Part shown: positions 45,418-53,706 of the stretch, one piece after another
Layout: the number at the start of each line of letters is the position of its first letter
Numbering within the stretch: the stretch's first letter is position 1
Assembly: GCA_005116835.1 (NCBI GenBank)
Contig: SWDM01000021.1
Location: 91,726-155,725 of the forward strand
DNA length: 64,000 nt
Origin: Nitrospira sp.
Lineage (GTDB): Bacteria; Nitrospirota; Nitrospiria; Nitrospirales; Nitrospiraceae
Reading direction: 5' to 3'
Program-made: the position numbers and the translations under genes
Notes under the pieces: model-generated
Seen by the model: the letters and a program-made list of their open reading frames with translations, nothing else
Database searches by the model: none
What the model was told of the DNA's origin: nothing

Positions 45418-46901
45418 GTCTGTACGGCGCTGACCTCTTGGCCCTGCTTCCCGAGCTCATCATCGTCGTCACCGCTTGTCTCGTCATCGTGCTGGACCCT
45501 ATCACGTCCTTTGCGCGGCGAGATCTCCTGGCCTGGCTCAGTATAGGAGCCCTTGCCCTTTGTCTTGCGATCACCGGCTGGCAGCTCAACGAACTGAACG
45601 TCCGGGTCACTGCATTTAGCGACCTGGTGGTGGTGGATGCCTATTCAAGATTTTGGAAAATCCTCCTCTATGGCGTGGCTGGGCTGACGATCTTTCTCTC
45701 GCTGCCCTATATGAAGGCGGAGCGGATACACCTTGGGGAGTATTACGGGTTCATCCTGCTCGCTCTCTCCGGCATGATGGTCATGGTATCCGGCGCCGAT
45801 TTGCTCACGATTTATCTCGGCACCGAACTCATGTCCCTCTCGCTCTATGTCATGACCGGGCTGAACCGGTCGAAGCCCCGTTCGTTGGAAGCCGCGGCCA
45901 AATACTTCGTCTTGGGCGCTTTCTCCTCGGGGATTCTGCTGTACGGTATTTCGTTGCTCTACGGATATGCAGGCAGCACGAAGCTGGCATTGATTGCGAG
46001 CGCGATCGGCGCCCGCGGGACGGACGACCCTCTGGTACTGATCGCCACGGTTCTGATCGCGGTCGGTTTCAGCTTCAAGCTCGCCGCGGTGCCGTTCCAT
46101 ATGTGGACGCCCGACGTGTATCAGGGCGCCCCGACGTCCGTCACGGCCTTCATGGCGGTGGCCTCAAAGGCTGCCAGCTTTGCGGCCTTCATGCGCGTCT
46201 TCGTCGAAGGGCTCGGCGGGCTGAAGGCGGATTGGTCGCTCCTGTTCATCCTCATCTCCGTGGTCACGCTGGTGCTCGGGAACGTCGTGGCCATCGTGCA
46301 GACCAACATCAAACGGATGCTGGCCTACTCCAGTATTGCCCATGCCGGCTATGTGCTGATCGGTTTTGTGGCGGCAGGCCGCGGGGTCGGGGCATCCGGT
46401 GGAACGCCGGGTCTCGCGAGCATGATGATCTATCTCGCGATCTATTCGTTTATGACGCTCGGCGCCTTTGCCCTTATCGCCATGCTCAGGAAAGGCGGCG
46501 TTGAGGGAGAGGAGATCGAGGATTTCACAGGCCTCGCCAAGCGCCAGCCGCTCGCAGCTTTTATCATGCTGCTGTTTATGGCTTCGCTTGCGGGCATCCC
46601 GCCGACCGCGGGATTTATCGGAAAACTTTACGTGTTCATGGCAGCAGTCGAAGCCGGCTTGGCCTGGCTAGCCGCTATCGCCCTGGTCTTTGCCGTGGTA
46701 TCGGCCTACTACTACATGCGGGTGGTCATGGTGATGTACATGCGTGATCCGAACCCCTCTGCCGTCGCTGAGCCACGTCTCGTCACCTCGCCGGCCCTCT
46801 CCTTCGTGTTGGCCTGCGCAGTCGTTGGCGTGATATTCTTCGGCTTCTATCCCAACCCCCTCGTCAGCTTCGCGCTTCAATCGGTCCTGACGTTCAAATA
46901 G
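45414..46901 (+). CDS. nuoN: NADH-quinone oxidoreductase subunit N
   Basis: A 495-residue antiporter-like subunit coupled to nuoM by ATGA. It shows LLTIYLGTELMSLSLYVMTG, FKLAAVPFHMWTPDVYQGAPT and TNIKRMLAYSSIAHAGYVLIG. It closes the standard nuo order A-B-CD-E-F-G-H-I-J-K-L-M-N. Frame ends normally at LTFK. Confidence 0.96.
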   Translation: MSLYGADLLALLPELIIVVTACLVIVLDPITSFARRDLLAWLSIGALALCLAITGWQLNELNVRVTAFSDLVVVDAYSRFWKILLYGVAGLTIFLSLPYMKAERIHLGEYYGFILLALSGMMVMVSGADLLTIYLGTELMSLSLYVMTGLNRSKPRSLEAAAKYFVLGAFSSGILLYGISLLYGYAGSTKLALIASAIGARGTDDPLVLIATVLIAVGFSFKLAAVPFHMWTPDVYQGAPTSVTAFMAVASKAASFAAFMRVFVEGLGGLKADWSLLFILISVVTLVLGNVVAIVQTNIKRMLAYSSIAHAGYVLIGFVAAGRGVGASGGTPGLASMMIYLAIYSFMTLGAFALIAMLRKGGVEGEEIEDFTGLAKRQPLAAFIMLLFMASLAGIPPTAGFIGKLYVFMAAVEAGLAWLAAIALVFAVVSAYYYMRVVMVMYMRDPNPSAVAEPRLVTSPALSFVLACAVVGVIFFGFYPNPLVSFALQSVLTFK

Positions 46902-46985
46902 TTGCACGCCGGTCCATGCCTAAACAGGTGCACGGGAAGAAAACTCGTGTTACTTTGTTAAGAAGCCCAATACCTATCGTACCCT

Positions 46986-47870
46986 ATGCAGCTCTTTCGT
47001 TTTCTCCGAGATCTCGTGCGATCGTTTCTGCGCCATGGGTGCGCCAGCTTGGCGGCCTCTCTTGCTTTCTTCTCCCTGCTCTCACTTTTTCCGCTCGTAT
47101 TCTTGCTGCTCTACGGTCTGAGTTTCGTGGTGAGTCAGGACGTGATCGGGGAGCAGGTTCTCCTCAGTTTTCTCAAGGGTTTTCTCCCCTCGCTGGGAGA
47201 GCATGTCGTGAAGGAATTGCACCGGGTGAGCGCCTTGGAAACCGTCCGATGGGTCGTGTTTCTGACGTTCGTCTGGTTCGGCACCTTGGTATTCTATGAA
47301 CTCGACTATACGTTGAACGTCGTCTTCGAGAGCGTCTGGCGCCGTAATCCCCTGATTTCAACCGGCATCGCCGCCGCCTCGCTTGCCGTAACAGGGTTCG
47401 TGCTGCTCCTTTCCTACGGCGCCACGCAAATCGTCAACTTCTTAACAGGATATGCGCCAAGACTCTGGGGGCTCGATCTCCTGGCCCTTGCGGCCCATGA
47501 TCTGTTTCTCACCTATACGCTTCCCTTCGCACTGGCCTTTCTCACCGTCACGGGATTATATCGGCTTGTTCCACGGCGACGACCTCATTGGCGTGAGGCG
47601 ATGATTGGGGCCTTGACGTTTAGCCTGCTCTGGATCGCAGCCAAATTCATATTCGTAACCTACAGTACCCATGCGACGATGTACGCCAATCTCTACGGTT
47701 CCCTCTTGGAAGTCGTTCTGCTCCTCCTCTGGGTCTATTACTCCGCAGCCCTCTTGCTGTTAGGGGCCGAGGTTGCCCACCATCTTCAAGAACGGGCGCA
47801 GGTGTGGGCAGAAGTCGCCCCGAAAGCCGCGCAGACAGAACAGGCCCTGTCGAATAGCCCGCCGACATAA
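46986..47870 (+). CDS. YihY/BrkB family inner-membrane protein
   Basis: A 294-residue membrane protein (formerly annotated ribonuclease BN). It shows the family pattern RFLRDLVRSFLRHGCASLAA, SLLSLFPLVFLLL, SYGATQIVNF and LYGSLLEVVLLLLWVYYSAA, followed by the LLLGAEVAHH helix. Six to seven TM helices. Function is not established; a transporter or cell-envelope role is assumed for the family. It lies 84 bp after nuoN on the same strand and may be co-transcribed, but has no known link to complex I. Confidence 0.88.
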   Translation: MQLFRFLRDLVRSFLRHGCASLAASLAFFSLLSLFPLVFLLLYGLSFVVSQDVIGEQVLLSFLKGFLPSLGEHVVKELHRVSALETVRWVVFLTFVWFGTLVFYELDYTLNVVFESVWRRNPLISTGIAAASLAVTGFVLLLSYGATQIVNFLTGYAPRLWGLDLLALAAHDLFLTYTLPFALAFLTVTGLYRLVPRRRPHWREAMIGALTFSLLWIAAKFIFVTYSTHATMYANLYGSLLEVVLLLLWVYYSAALLLLGAEVAHHLQERAQVWAEVAPKAAQTEQALSNSPPT

Positions 47871-47882
47871 GAAGATCGTTGG

Positions 47883-47950
47883 ATGGTTTGTTTGGCCTGT
47901 CTTGTTTATTTGGTTGTATGAAACGAACCAAATGAACCAAACAAACCAGG
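47883..47950. repeat. Degenerate-word hairpin after YihY gene
   Basis: The left arm TGGTTTGTTTGGCCTG plus TTATTTGGTT pairs with AACCAAATGAACCAAACAAA and CCA. The outer seven bases (TGGTTTG/CAAACCA) are perfect. The same GGTTTG/CAAACC words occur in the hairpin at 40711. Confidence 0.8.
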
Positions 47951-48062
47951 GCACCAAATGAACTAATTCAGCCTGTCTGGTTCTGGGCTTTTGCTGGCGG
48001 GGATACCCCTTCGTGGCTAGAATGGCTACCGGTACTATACCGGCACAATAAGGGACGTTCTC

Positions 48063-49421
48063 ATGTTTGAAGATTTCGGCAAAGACCTGCTCATGCTTGG
48101 CGGCACCGTGGCGGGCTTTATTGCGGCCATGTTGAGCATCATGGAGAAGTTGCTGGATATCAAGAACCGGTTTACATCGAAGAAGGGGCGAAAGTCGCCA
48201 TCTGCAACCGAGCGTCCAGTCGCTGAATCGTCTTCCGAATCCAGCTTTTATTCGTCAAAACCCCTCCGGGGGGCCTCCTATCTTCTCTTGTATGAAACCA
48301 GTGTCATCGTGGCAGCGGGGTTGTTGCTCAATTATGTTGGATTGACGTTGAGCCGCCATCTGGAGAGCATCCTCTATCTCGACATGACAGGAACGGCGCT
48401 GGTTGCGTTCCTCTTGGGTCCTTGGTGGGGAGCCATCGTGGCCCTGATATCCAGTTCCATTGTGAACTGGCTATTGTTCCCGGAAAGCGGCGGAGAAGTG
48501 GTGATTTTCCCCTGGTCGCTGGTCAACATTGCCGGCGCGCTGTATTGGGGCTGGATGGCCAGACAAATAGGCTTTCAAAAATATCTCCGGTCCGGCCGCA
48601 ATTCCGCTCTGTCGCATGGCTGGTTCCTGTATGTCTTTGGCGTCGGTGGCGCCATCGCCATGAGCTTGCCCGGCATCTTCATCCAATCGGCATTGCATGA
48701 ACAAACGACCTTTGCCTTAAACCCGGACGTGGCAGAATCGGTGAGCCAGCGTGTGCTCAAATGGGAGCAGCTAGCGCACCTCTATATTGAATCCTTGTTC
48801 GGAATACATTGGGGAGAAAGTCTGAGTTGGTGGATTGTGAATTGGTTCCAGAACTGGGTCCGCTATATTCCGGACAAAACCATGAGCGCAGCCATTGCCC
48901 TCGTGATCCTCAAATACGGCTATCCGCTCTTCGAGCGGGAACTGATTCATGGCGGACCGGAGGGAGAACGTCCGAAGGATGAGCGTATCTTGCCGCTGGT
49001 GTTAGGGTTGCTTTACGCTCCCGTCTTCGCCACTTTGATCAGCAGTGACATCTACGGAGGCCCGGCCTACTGGCCACTGTGGGCATCGCCGTGGCTGTTC
49101 ATCCTGGGTGGGTATTGTTACCTCCGCTATTGGGGCATCAGCGAGGAAGCCGTGAAGGCAGCTAGGCTGCAACGAGCCGATCGCTATGCCCGGGCGCTGA
49201 AACTGATCGGCAAGGAAGCATCCCATGAATTCTGCAAGCGGTTGACCTTCGTGACGTTGATCGCAAGTCTGCTCTTTGCGCTCTGTCTCCCCGTCCTCTT
49301 AACGGACTTTTATCGCGCCACCTTCAAGTTCTTCTGCGTCGTATACGGGTTCCTGCTGGTGGTTCACCTCGTGCGCATTTCCATTGCGCAGAATATTTCC
49401 ATCTCCCGAACCGACAACTGA
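48063..49421 (+). CDS. Multi-pass membrane protein with ECF-S-like segment
   Basis: A 452-residue protein. An N-terminal helix (LMLGGTVAGFIAAMLSIMEK) is followed by a Ser/Lys-rich linker, then about eight TM helices. Residues about 100-165 (ILYLDMTGTALVAFLLGPWW, GAIVALISSSIVNWLLFP) have the pattern of ECF-transporter S components and related sensor domains: aspartate near a GT, then G-P-x-x-G-A. There is no ATPase or kinase domain here. It may bind a small molecule or serve as an orphan S component. I do not recognise the full-length family. Confidence 0.55.
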   Translation: MFEDFGKDLLMLGGTVAGFIAAMLSIMEKLLDIKNRFTSKKGRKSPSATERPVAESSSESSFYSSKPLRGASYLLLYETSVIVAAGLLLNYVGLTLSRHLESILYLDMTGTALVAFLLGPWWGAIVALISSSIVNWLLFPESGGEVVIFPWSLVNIAGALYWGWMARQIGFQKYLRSGRNSALSHGWFLYVFGVGGAIAMSLPGIFIQSALHEQTTFALNPDVAESVSQRVLKWEQLAHLYIESLFGIHWGESLSWWIVNWFQNWVRYIPDKTMSAAIALVILKYGYPLFERELIHGGPEGERPKDERILPLVLGLLYAPVFATLISSDIYGGPAYWPLWASPWLFILGGYCYLRYWGISEEAVKAARLQRADRYARALKLIGKEASHEFCKRLTFVTLIASLLFALCLPVLLTDFYRATFKFFCVVYGFLLVVHLVRISIAQNISISRTDN

Positions 49422-49430
49422 TCGTACGAC

Positions 49431-49516
49431 GTGAGGGGTGAGAGGTTAGGCGTAAGGGGTAGTGAGAGAACCGCTCCTTGCTTCTGACGCCTTACCCCTC
49501 ACCCCTCACGCCTAAC
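49431..49516. repeat. Degenerate-word hairpin overlapping 3' end of M50 protease gene
   Basis: The left arm GTGAGGGGTGAGAGGTTAGG, then CGTAAGGGGTAG, pairs with CCTTACCCCTCACCCCTCAC, then GCCTAA. It lies between convergent genes and overlaps the last 25 bp of the protease gene, so it encodes that protein's final residues (SLGVRGEG). Confidence 0.8.
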
Positions 49517-50670
49517 GATTCCGATCCGCGTAGCTGTAAGTACTGCGCAATTGCCGATCGGGTGATGAGTCCAACAATCTGTTCATGTTCCATCACGACG
49601 AGACAATCCCACCCGCTCTGGGCCATCCGATCCATGGCCTGCATAATAGACCAGTCCGGAGGGATACGGAAATCCGGCGACGTAGGGCGCATGATCTCGC
49701 GAACAAGGCGCCAGGGCCAGAGTGCTGTGGGAAGCGCTTGCACCTCACGCACCGTGAGCAGGCCAAGCACCTTCCCCTCCTCGCAGACGGGGAATTCACC
49801 GCCTCCTTGCGCGACAAAGTGGTGATCGACCGCATCCTGTACGCTCATGTCCGGTAGCAGGGTTATGACGCGGTGGACCATGACCTGACGAACCGTCACC
49901 GAGGCCAGCAATATCCTTGGGGCCGCTTGCCGTCTGCTTGCCAATGCCGCTGCAAAGAGGAATGTGCCGATGAAGATGAGCCAGCTTCCGTTCGTGGCGA
50001 TGGATTGTTCCAGAACGCCAGACCAAGCCCCCACGATCATGGTCGCGCCGATCAACCCAAGGGCCACACCGAACCCTATTCCGGCGAGCGCAGCCTGACT
50101 AGTGGCGCGATCGAAGTTCTTGTTCCGTGCCCACAGTCCGGCCCGTAAGATGCGGCCTCCGTCTAAGGGGAACCCAGGAATCAGGTTAAAGAGTCCGAGT
50201 TGCACATTCACCATGCCGAGCAAGCTTCCGAGGACGATGAGTCCGTGAGCCCCAGATTGCGCGAACAACGATTCCACTGCCAAGGATCCGCCAAAACAGC
50301 CGGCCCCCAGGATCAAGCTGACAACTGGTCCTGCGATCGCGATCAAAAACTCGGCACGAGGACTAGGCGGTTCCTTTCCCATGTGGGCCATTCCCCCGAA
50401 AATGAACAGGGTAATTTGCTTGATGGGGATCTGGTAGCGGAGTGCGACATAGGAATGTCCCAGTTCATGGAGCAGGACGGAGAGAAACAGCAAGAGGGCG
50501 GCTACCCCGCCCATCCCCCAATAGCGTGGAACCGGCAGGCCTGGCATCGTCTCGGGTAAATAGCCCGTCGCCAAGGACCAGGTCAGAAAGAAGAACACCG
50601 CAAACCAGGAGGCATGTAGATAAATCGGGATGCCTAGCGCATGACCGATTTTCCAATTCGGGAAAGCCAT
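49492..50670 (-). CDS. Site-2 protease-type M50 metalloprotease with CBS pair
   Basis: A 392-residue protein from MAFPNWKIGHALGIPIYLH at 50670; a longer frame to 50943 has no homology. The zinc site HELGH is at residues 68-72 within a TM helix, and the second motif is LIPGFPLDGGRIL. Residues about 245-375 form two CBS domains (TVRQVMVHRVITLLPDMSVQ, VREIMRPTSPDFRIPPDWSI), which usually bind adenosine nucleotides. It cleaves substrates inside the membrane; the target is unknown. The last eight residues are encoded by the junction repeat. Confidence 0.9.
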   Translation of the reverse strand: MAFPNWKIGHALGIPIYLHASWFAVFFFLTWSLATGYLPETMPGLPVPRYWGMGGVAALLLFLSVLLHELGHSYVALRYQIPIKQITLFIFGGMAHMGKEPPSPRAEFLIAIAGPVVSLILGAGCFGGSLAVESLFAQSGAHGLIVLGSLLGMVNVQLGLFNLIPGFPLDGGRILRAGLWARNKNFDRATSQAALAGIGFGVALGLIGATMIVGAWSGVLEQSIATNGSWLIFIGTFLFAAALASRRQAAPRILLASVTVRQVMVHRVITLLPDMSVQDAVDHHFVAQGGGEFPVCEEGKVLGLLTVREVQALPTALWPWRLVREIMRPTSPDFRIPPDWSIMQAMDRMAQSGWDCLVVMEHEQIVGLITRSAIAQYLQLRGSESLGVRGEG

Positions 50671-50848
50671 AGGTTTACCGTAACAGTGAAGGAATTCAAG
50701 CGTCAACATGCGGGGCGAGACTCGCGTGAAACGCGGGAAGGGCTGGGTGAGTGAGAGGGGCATGGGCCGCAGCGGGAGGGTTGAATCTTCTCTGCATAAA
50801 AAGTTTTTCCGCATCCTCCTTGAGGTCTCTTCCGGTATACTAGTGACC

Positions 50849-51562
50849 ATGCAACCTCGTTGCGCTTCATGGATACTCTGCCTGGCGCTCATACTGTTGT
50901 TTGTCCCGGCGGCGGCTTCCATTACGCAGGCACAGGTAATCAAGTCCGGCCCGTCCTCCTGCCCCGGAGTCGCGTTGACATTCGACTTGTGTCCAGTGCG
51001 TAACGGAGCGGGCTACGATCAAGCGCTGATCGACTATTTGATAGAACAGAAAATCCCGGCCACCTTCTTCATGTCCGGAAAGTGGATTGCGAAACATGAT
51101 CGCCAAGTGAAGGCCCTCCTCCAGATTCCGTTCTTCGAAGTCGGCACCCATGGAGAAGTTCATGCCCATATGCCGCTCCATTCGGCGGAGGAGCAGAAAC
51201 AGGAAATCCTTGGGCCGGTTCGCCTGCTTAAAGCCAAGTACAATCACGACGCGAACATGTTTCGTCCTCCCTATGGAGAGTTTAACGACGAGACCGTCAA
51301 TGTAACTCGCGATCTCGGCCTTCAGTTCATTCTCTGGGATGTGGTATCCGGCGATCCGGACCCAACGCTCACGGCGGACCAAATAGAGGGGAGGCTGAAA
51401 CGGTTTGTTCGGAAGGGCAGTGTCATCGTGATGCATGCCAACGGGAAGGGGAAACATACCAATGAGGTCGTGCAAGACCTTCATCAGCATCTCTTGCCGG
51501 AGCGGCACCTCACTCCCATGACCGTGAGCGACCTCTTAAACTGTAAACAGACGCCCCCATGA
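50849..51562 (+). CDS. Secreted polysaccharide deacetylase (NodB-like)
   Basis: A 237-residue protein from MQPRCASWILCLALIL at 50849, with a signal ending ITQAQ. NodB motifs: ALTFDLCP (the catalytic D46, with Leu where many have a second Asp), THGEVHAH (H101, H105/H107), FRPPYGEFND and LWDVVSGDPDP, then VIVMHANGKGKHT. The TFDLC form is known in a subset of the family. It would deacetylate a polysaccharide or peptidoglycan sugar in the periplasm. The stop overlaps the next gene by 4 nt. Confidence 0.88.
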   Translation: MQPRCASWILCLALILLFVPAAASITQAQVIKSGPSSCPGVALTFDLCPVRNGAGYDQALIDYLIEQKIPATFFMSGKWIAKHDRQVKALLQIPFFEVGTHGEVHAHMPLHSAEEQKQEILGPVRLLKAKYNHDANMFRPPYGEFNDETVNVTRDLGLQFILWDVVSGDPDPTLTADQIEGRLKRFVRKGSVIVMHANGKGKHTNEVVQDLHQHLLPERHLTPMTVSDLLNCKQTPP

Positions 51563-52038
51563 CCGACCAGTTCGTTCGACCCATGACGGCGGAGGATCGG
51601 GCAGCAGTCATTGAGTTGCTCGCAGACTCCGATCCCTGGAAACGGCTGGGTTACCAAGCCAAAGACTGGGACAGCTATTTCACACCGCTCCCTCAAGGAC
51701 GTGACAGTTACGTTATAGACCAGAATGGGAGAGTCGCCGGCATCGCGGTGCTCCGTCAGAAATTCTTGATCGGCGATTATTTGGAACTGCTTGGAGTGGC
51801 AGACTGGGCAAAAGGCCAGGGGCTGGGGAAGCGGCTGCTGGTCCACGTCGAAGGAGCGGTCTTTGCGAGGGCGAAGAACCTGTTCGCCTGCGTATCGGAC
51901 TTCAACGATCAAGCCAGGTATTTTTACAAGAAGCAGGGTTACCAGGAAATCGGCCCCATGCCGAATTTTTTGATTCCAGGAAGCGCTGAAATTCTGCTGC
52001 GAAAGACCAGCGGACCGGCAAGGAAGAACACAATATAG
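51559..52038 (+). CDS. GNAT family N-acetyltransferase
   Basis: A 159-residue acetyltransferase, coupled by ATGA to the deacetylase. The acetyl-CoA loop is in GVADWAKGQGLGKRLLVHVE (Q/R-x-x-G-x-G/A pattern), with a later ARYFYKKQGYQEIG, the usual C-terminal GNAT strand. The substrate is not predictable. Pairing with a deacetylase may be chance or reflect related amino-sugar chemistry. Confidence 0.85.
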   Translation: MTDQFVRPMTAEDRAAVIELLADSDPWKRLGYQAKDWDSYFTPLPQGRDSYVIDQNGRVAGIAVLRQKFLIGDYLELLGVADWAKGQGLGKRLLVHVEGAVFARAKNLFACVSDFNDQARYFYKKQGYQEIGPMPNFLIPGSAEILLRKTSGPARKNTI

Positions 52039-52112
52039 CAGTCAGTCATCAGCGCTCAGCTATCAGCCCTTAACCTTCGGAGGCTGACAGCTGATTGCTG
52101 AGAGCTGAATGC
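52039..52112. repeat. Degenerate-word hairpin between GNAT and VOC genes
   Basis: The left arm CAGTCATCAGCGCTCAGCTA, then TCAGCC, pairs with GGCTGACAGCTGATTGCTGA, then GAGCTGAATGCT. CAGC/GCTG words repeat about every seven to eight bases. It ends 15 bp before the next start. Confidence 0.8.
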
Positions 52113-52126
52113 TTATAATCAGCACC

Positions 52127-52525
52127 ATGAAAGTTACCAAACTTCTCCACACCCGCATGAGGGTCAGCGACATGGAACAGACCATCCAGTTCTACACGGA
52201 TGTGCTTGGTCTTGAGGTGCTGGAACGAAAGGTCTCGCCGCGTGGGTCTCATCTCGCGTTCCTCAAAGTGCCGAACAGCGAGGAGCTGATCGAGTTGACC
52301 AGTTTCCCTCCGAGCGGGCCAGTGACAGTGCAGGAAGATCTGGTCCACCTCGCCTTTCAAGTGGAAAGCCTCGACGATACCATCGCGTCGCTCAATGCGC
52401 AGGGAGTCAAGATCACAGACGGACCAACCCAATCCTCCTCTGGCAGCCGTTTTATTTTCATCGATGCCCCGGACGGGTACGAAATCGAGTTGATAGAACG
52501 ACCGCCGGGAAGGGCGATCGTTTAG
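52127..52525 (+). CDS. VOC/glyoxalase-family protein (lactoylglutathione-lyase-like)
   Basis: A 132-residue protein from MKVTKLLHTRMRVSDMEQTI. Two beta-alpha-beta-beta-beta units are evident. Likely metal ligands are H8 (LLHTRMRV), Glu in ELIELTSF, His in LVHLAFQV and Glu in YEIELIE, the same set as in Ni/Zn glyoxalase I. The conserved IQFYTDVLGLEVLER and FIDAPDGYEIELIE also match GloA. Glyoxalase activity is probable but related VOC enzymes cannot be excluded. Confidence 0.82.
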   Translation: MKVTKLLHTRMRVSDMEQTIQFYTDVLGLEVLERKVSPRGSHLAFLKVPNSEELIELTSFPPSGPVTVQEDLVHLAFQVESLDDTIASLNAQGVKITDGPTQSSSGSRFIFIDAPDGYEIELIERPPGRAIV

Positions 52526-52756
52526 ACTTTAAATAGCATCTCATATGGGCGGCCAATCGTGAAACATTCATCTCTACACACCATTGCTCTTCATGCAAAA
52601 TGGGGTCAGGCGTGAGTATTGACTTGTTGCGGGAAACGCTGAGAGGTCTGGAATCTTATTCTGAAAACTCAGCCGTGCAAGCCCAACCGCATCCCGAACT
52701 TTACGAGCATATGGCACTATGCAGACCACGCGATTCTATCTGCGAGTGCGACAGTA
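52526..52756. other. Intergenic region without a supported gene
   Basis: No gene is supported. The stretch GGGGTCAGGCGTGAGTATTG near 52601 resembles the sequence often seen flanking REP-associated (RAYT/IS200-like) elements, but no transposase is present, so this is a weak guess. Confidence 0.4.
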
Positions 52757-52785
52757 TTGACCGGGTGGGGGCAGAGTGCTATCAT
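52757..52785 (+). promoter_or_regulatory. Sigma-70-like promoter of the FitAB-like toxin-antitoxin pair
   Basis: TTGACC at 52757-52762 and TATCAT at 52780-52785 are spaced by 17 bp. The TATCAT word is repeated 11 bp downstream (TATCATGATGA), which could be an autoregulatory operator. The antitoxin start is 43 bp after the -10 box, with AGGAGG at 52817. Confidence 0.65.
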
Positions 52786-52827
52786 TCTGCTATCATGATG
52801 ACAGGGGAGAGATGAAAGGAGGGGGCG

Positions 52828-53061
52828 ATGGCGCAAGTGCTCGTCAGGCAGCTGAACGACAAGGTTGTTGATCGACTGAAGAAGCGGGCGAAGGAGCATG
52901 GCCGGTCTCTGCAATCGGAAGTGAAGACCATTTTAGAAGAAGCAGTGCCCGACTATGAGGGGGCGTGGAAGCGGATCGAAGGAATGCGCAAGCGGTTGGG
53001 CAAGTCTGGCCGGAAATTCAGCGACAGTGCGGACCTCATCCGTGAGGGTCGCGATCGGTGA
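52828..53061 (+). CDS. FitA-like (Arc/ribbon-helix-helix) antitoxin
   Basis: A 77-residue protein with an N-terminal ribbon-helix-helix domain (AQVLVRQLNDKVVDRLKKRA, HGRSLQSEVKTILEEAV) of the FitA/VapB type. The C-terminal tail with RKFSDSADLIREGRDR is the typical toxin-binding Asp-Ser-Ala-x-Leu-Ile-Arg-Glu. A strong AGGAGG is 5 bp upstream. The stop overlaps the toxin GTG by 4 nt. Confidence 0.9.
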   Translation: MAQVLVRQLNDKVVDRLKKRAKEHGRSLQSEVKTILEEAVPDYEGAWKRIEGMRKRLGKSGRKFSDSADLIREGRDR

Positions 53062-53480
53062 GCTGCTATGTGGTCGATGCCAGTGTGGCGATCAAGTGGT
53101 TTATTCCCGAAATCCACTCGGAGTCTGCGCTTCAGGCACAGCATTCTCGCCATCGACTCCATGTCCCGGCATTGATGACCCTGGAGCTCGGCAACGTGCT
53201 TGCCAAAAAGATACGGCGAGGGGAACTTACTCGGACCGAAGGCGATGCGATTCTGAAGGAGCTGAAGCACCTTCCGCTCCAACGACATGCCGATGAGCGG
53301 CTCTTTCCCCCTGCGTATCAACTCGCCTTGGACACACAACGAAGTGTGTACGATTGTCTCTACCTTGCCTTGGCTGAAGCGGTCGATGGCATTATGGTCA
53401 CGGCGGATCATAAATTTTATTCGTCGCTCAGGGGTGGCTCATATGGCAAACGAGTATTGTGGGTTGAGGATTTGTCATAG
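53058..53480 (+). CDS. PIN-domain toxin (FitB/VapC family)
   Basis: A 140-residue PIN RNase. Acidic residues D7 (YVVDASVAIKW), E43 (TLELGNVL), D99 (SVYDCLYLALA) and D117 (VTADHKF) form the metal site. The GTG start overlaps the antitoxin stop. It is a second, unrelated PIN toxin in this window and looks intact. Confidence 0.9.
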   Translation: MSCYVVDASVAIKWFIPEIHSESALQAQHSRHRLHVPALMTLELGNVLAKKIRRGELTRTEGDAILKELKHLPLQRHADERLFPPAYQLALDTQRSVYDCLYLALAEAVDGIMVTADHKFYSSLRGGSYGKRVLWVEDLS

Positions 53481-53520
53481 ATGACGCAATCGGCTCACCC
53501 GCTCATTTTATCCGTGCGCC

Positions 53521-53616
53521 GAGGTCAATAGTCTATGGTCAATAATCATTGGTAGGTACCGCAAGACGTCTTTGCCGTGCGACCAACGATCGACGACTGA
53601 CCATTGACCAATGACC
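53521..53616. repeat. Degenerate-word hairpin upstream of dapF-like gene
   Basis: The left arm GGTCAATAGTCTATGGTCAA, then TAATCATTGGT, pairs with ACCAACGATCGACGACTGAC, then CATTGACCAATGACC. It occupies most of the gap between the PIN toxin and the dapF-like gene; the remaining 90 bp show no clear promoter. Confidence 0.78.
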
Positions 53617-53706
53617 CGCTGCCCTGCTTGAATCTTGATCGGTGACCAGTTACCAAGTATTGTTCCCCCCGCTTCACGAACGACGGAATACCATAGGAGA
53701 CCTAGG

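Noticed and set aside
50991..51010. Inactivation of the polysaccharide deacetylase because the usual Asp pair reads Asp-Leu
   Set aside because: The TFDLC form is a known subset of the family and the other metal and catalytic residues are kept.
52600..52815. Short plus-strand frame of 71 codons
   Set aside because: No motif; it overlaps the promoter of the toxin-antitoxin pair and has poor codon character.
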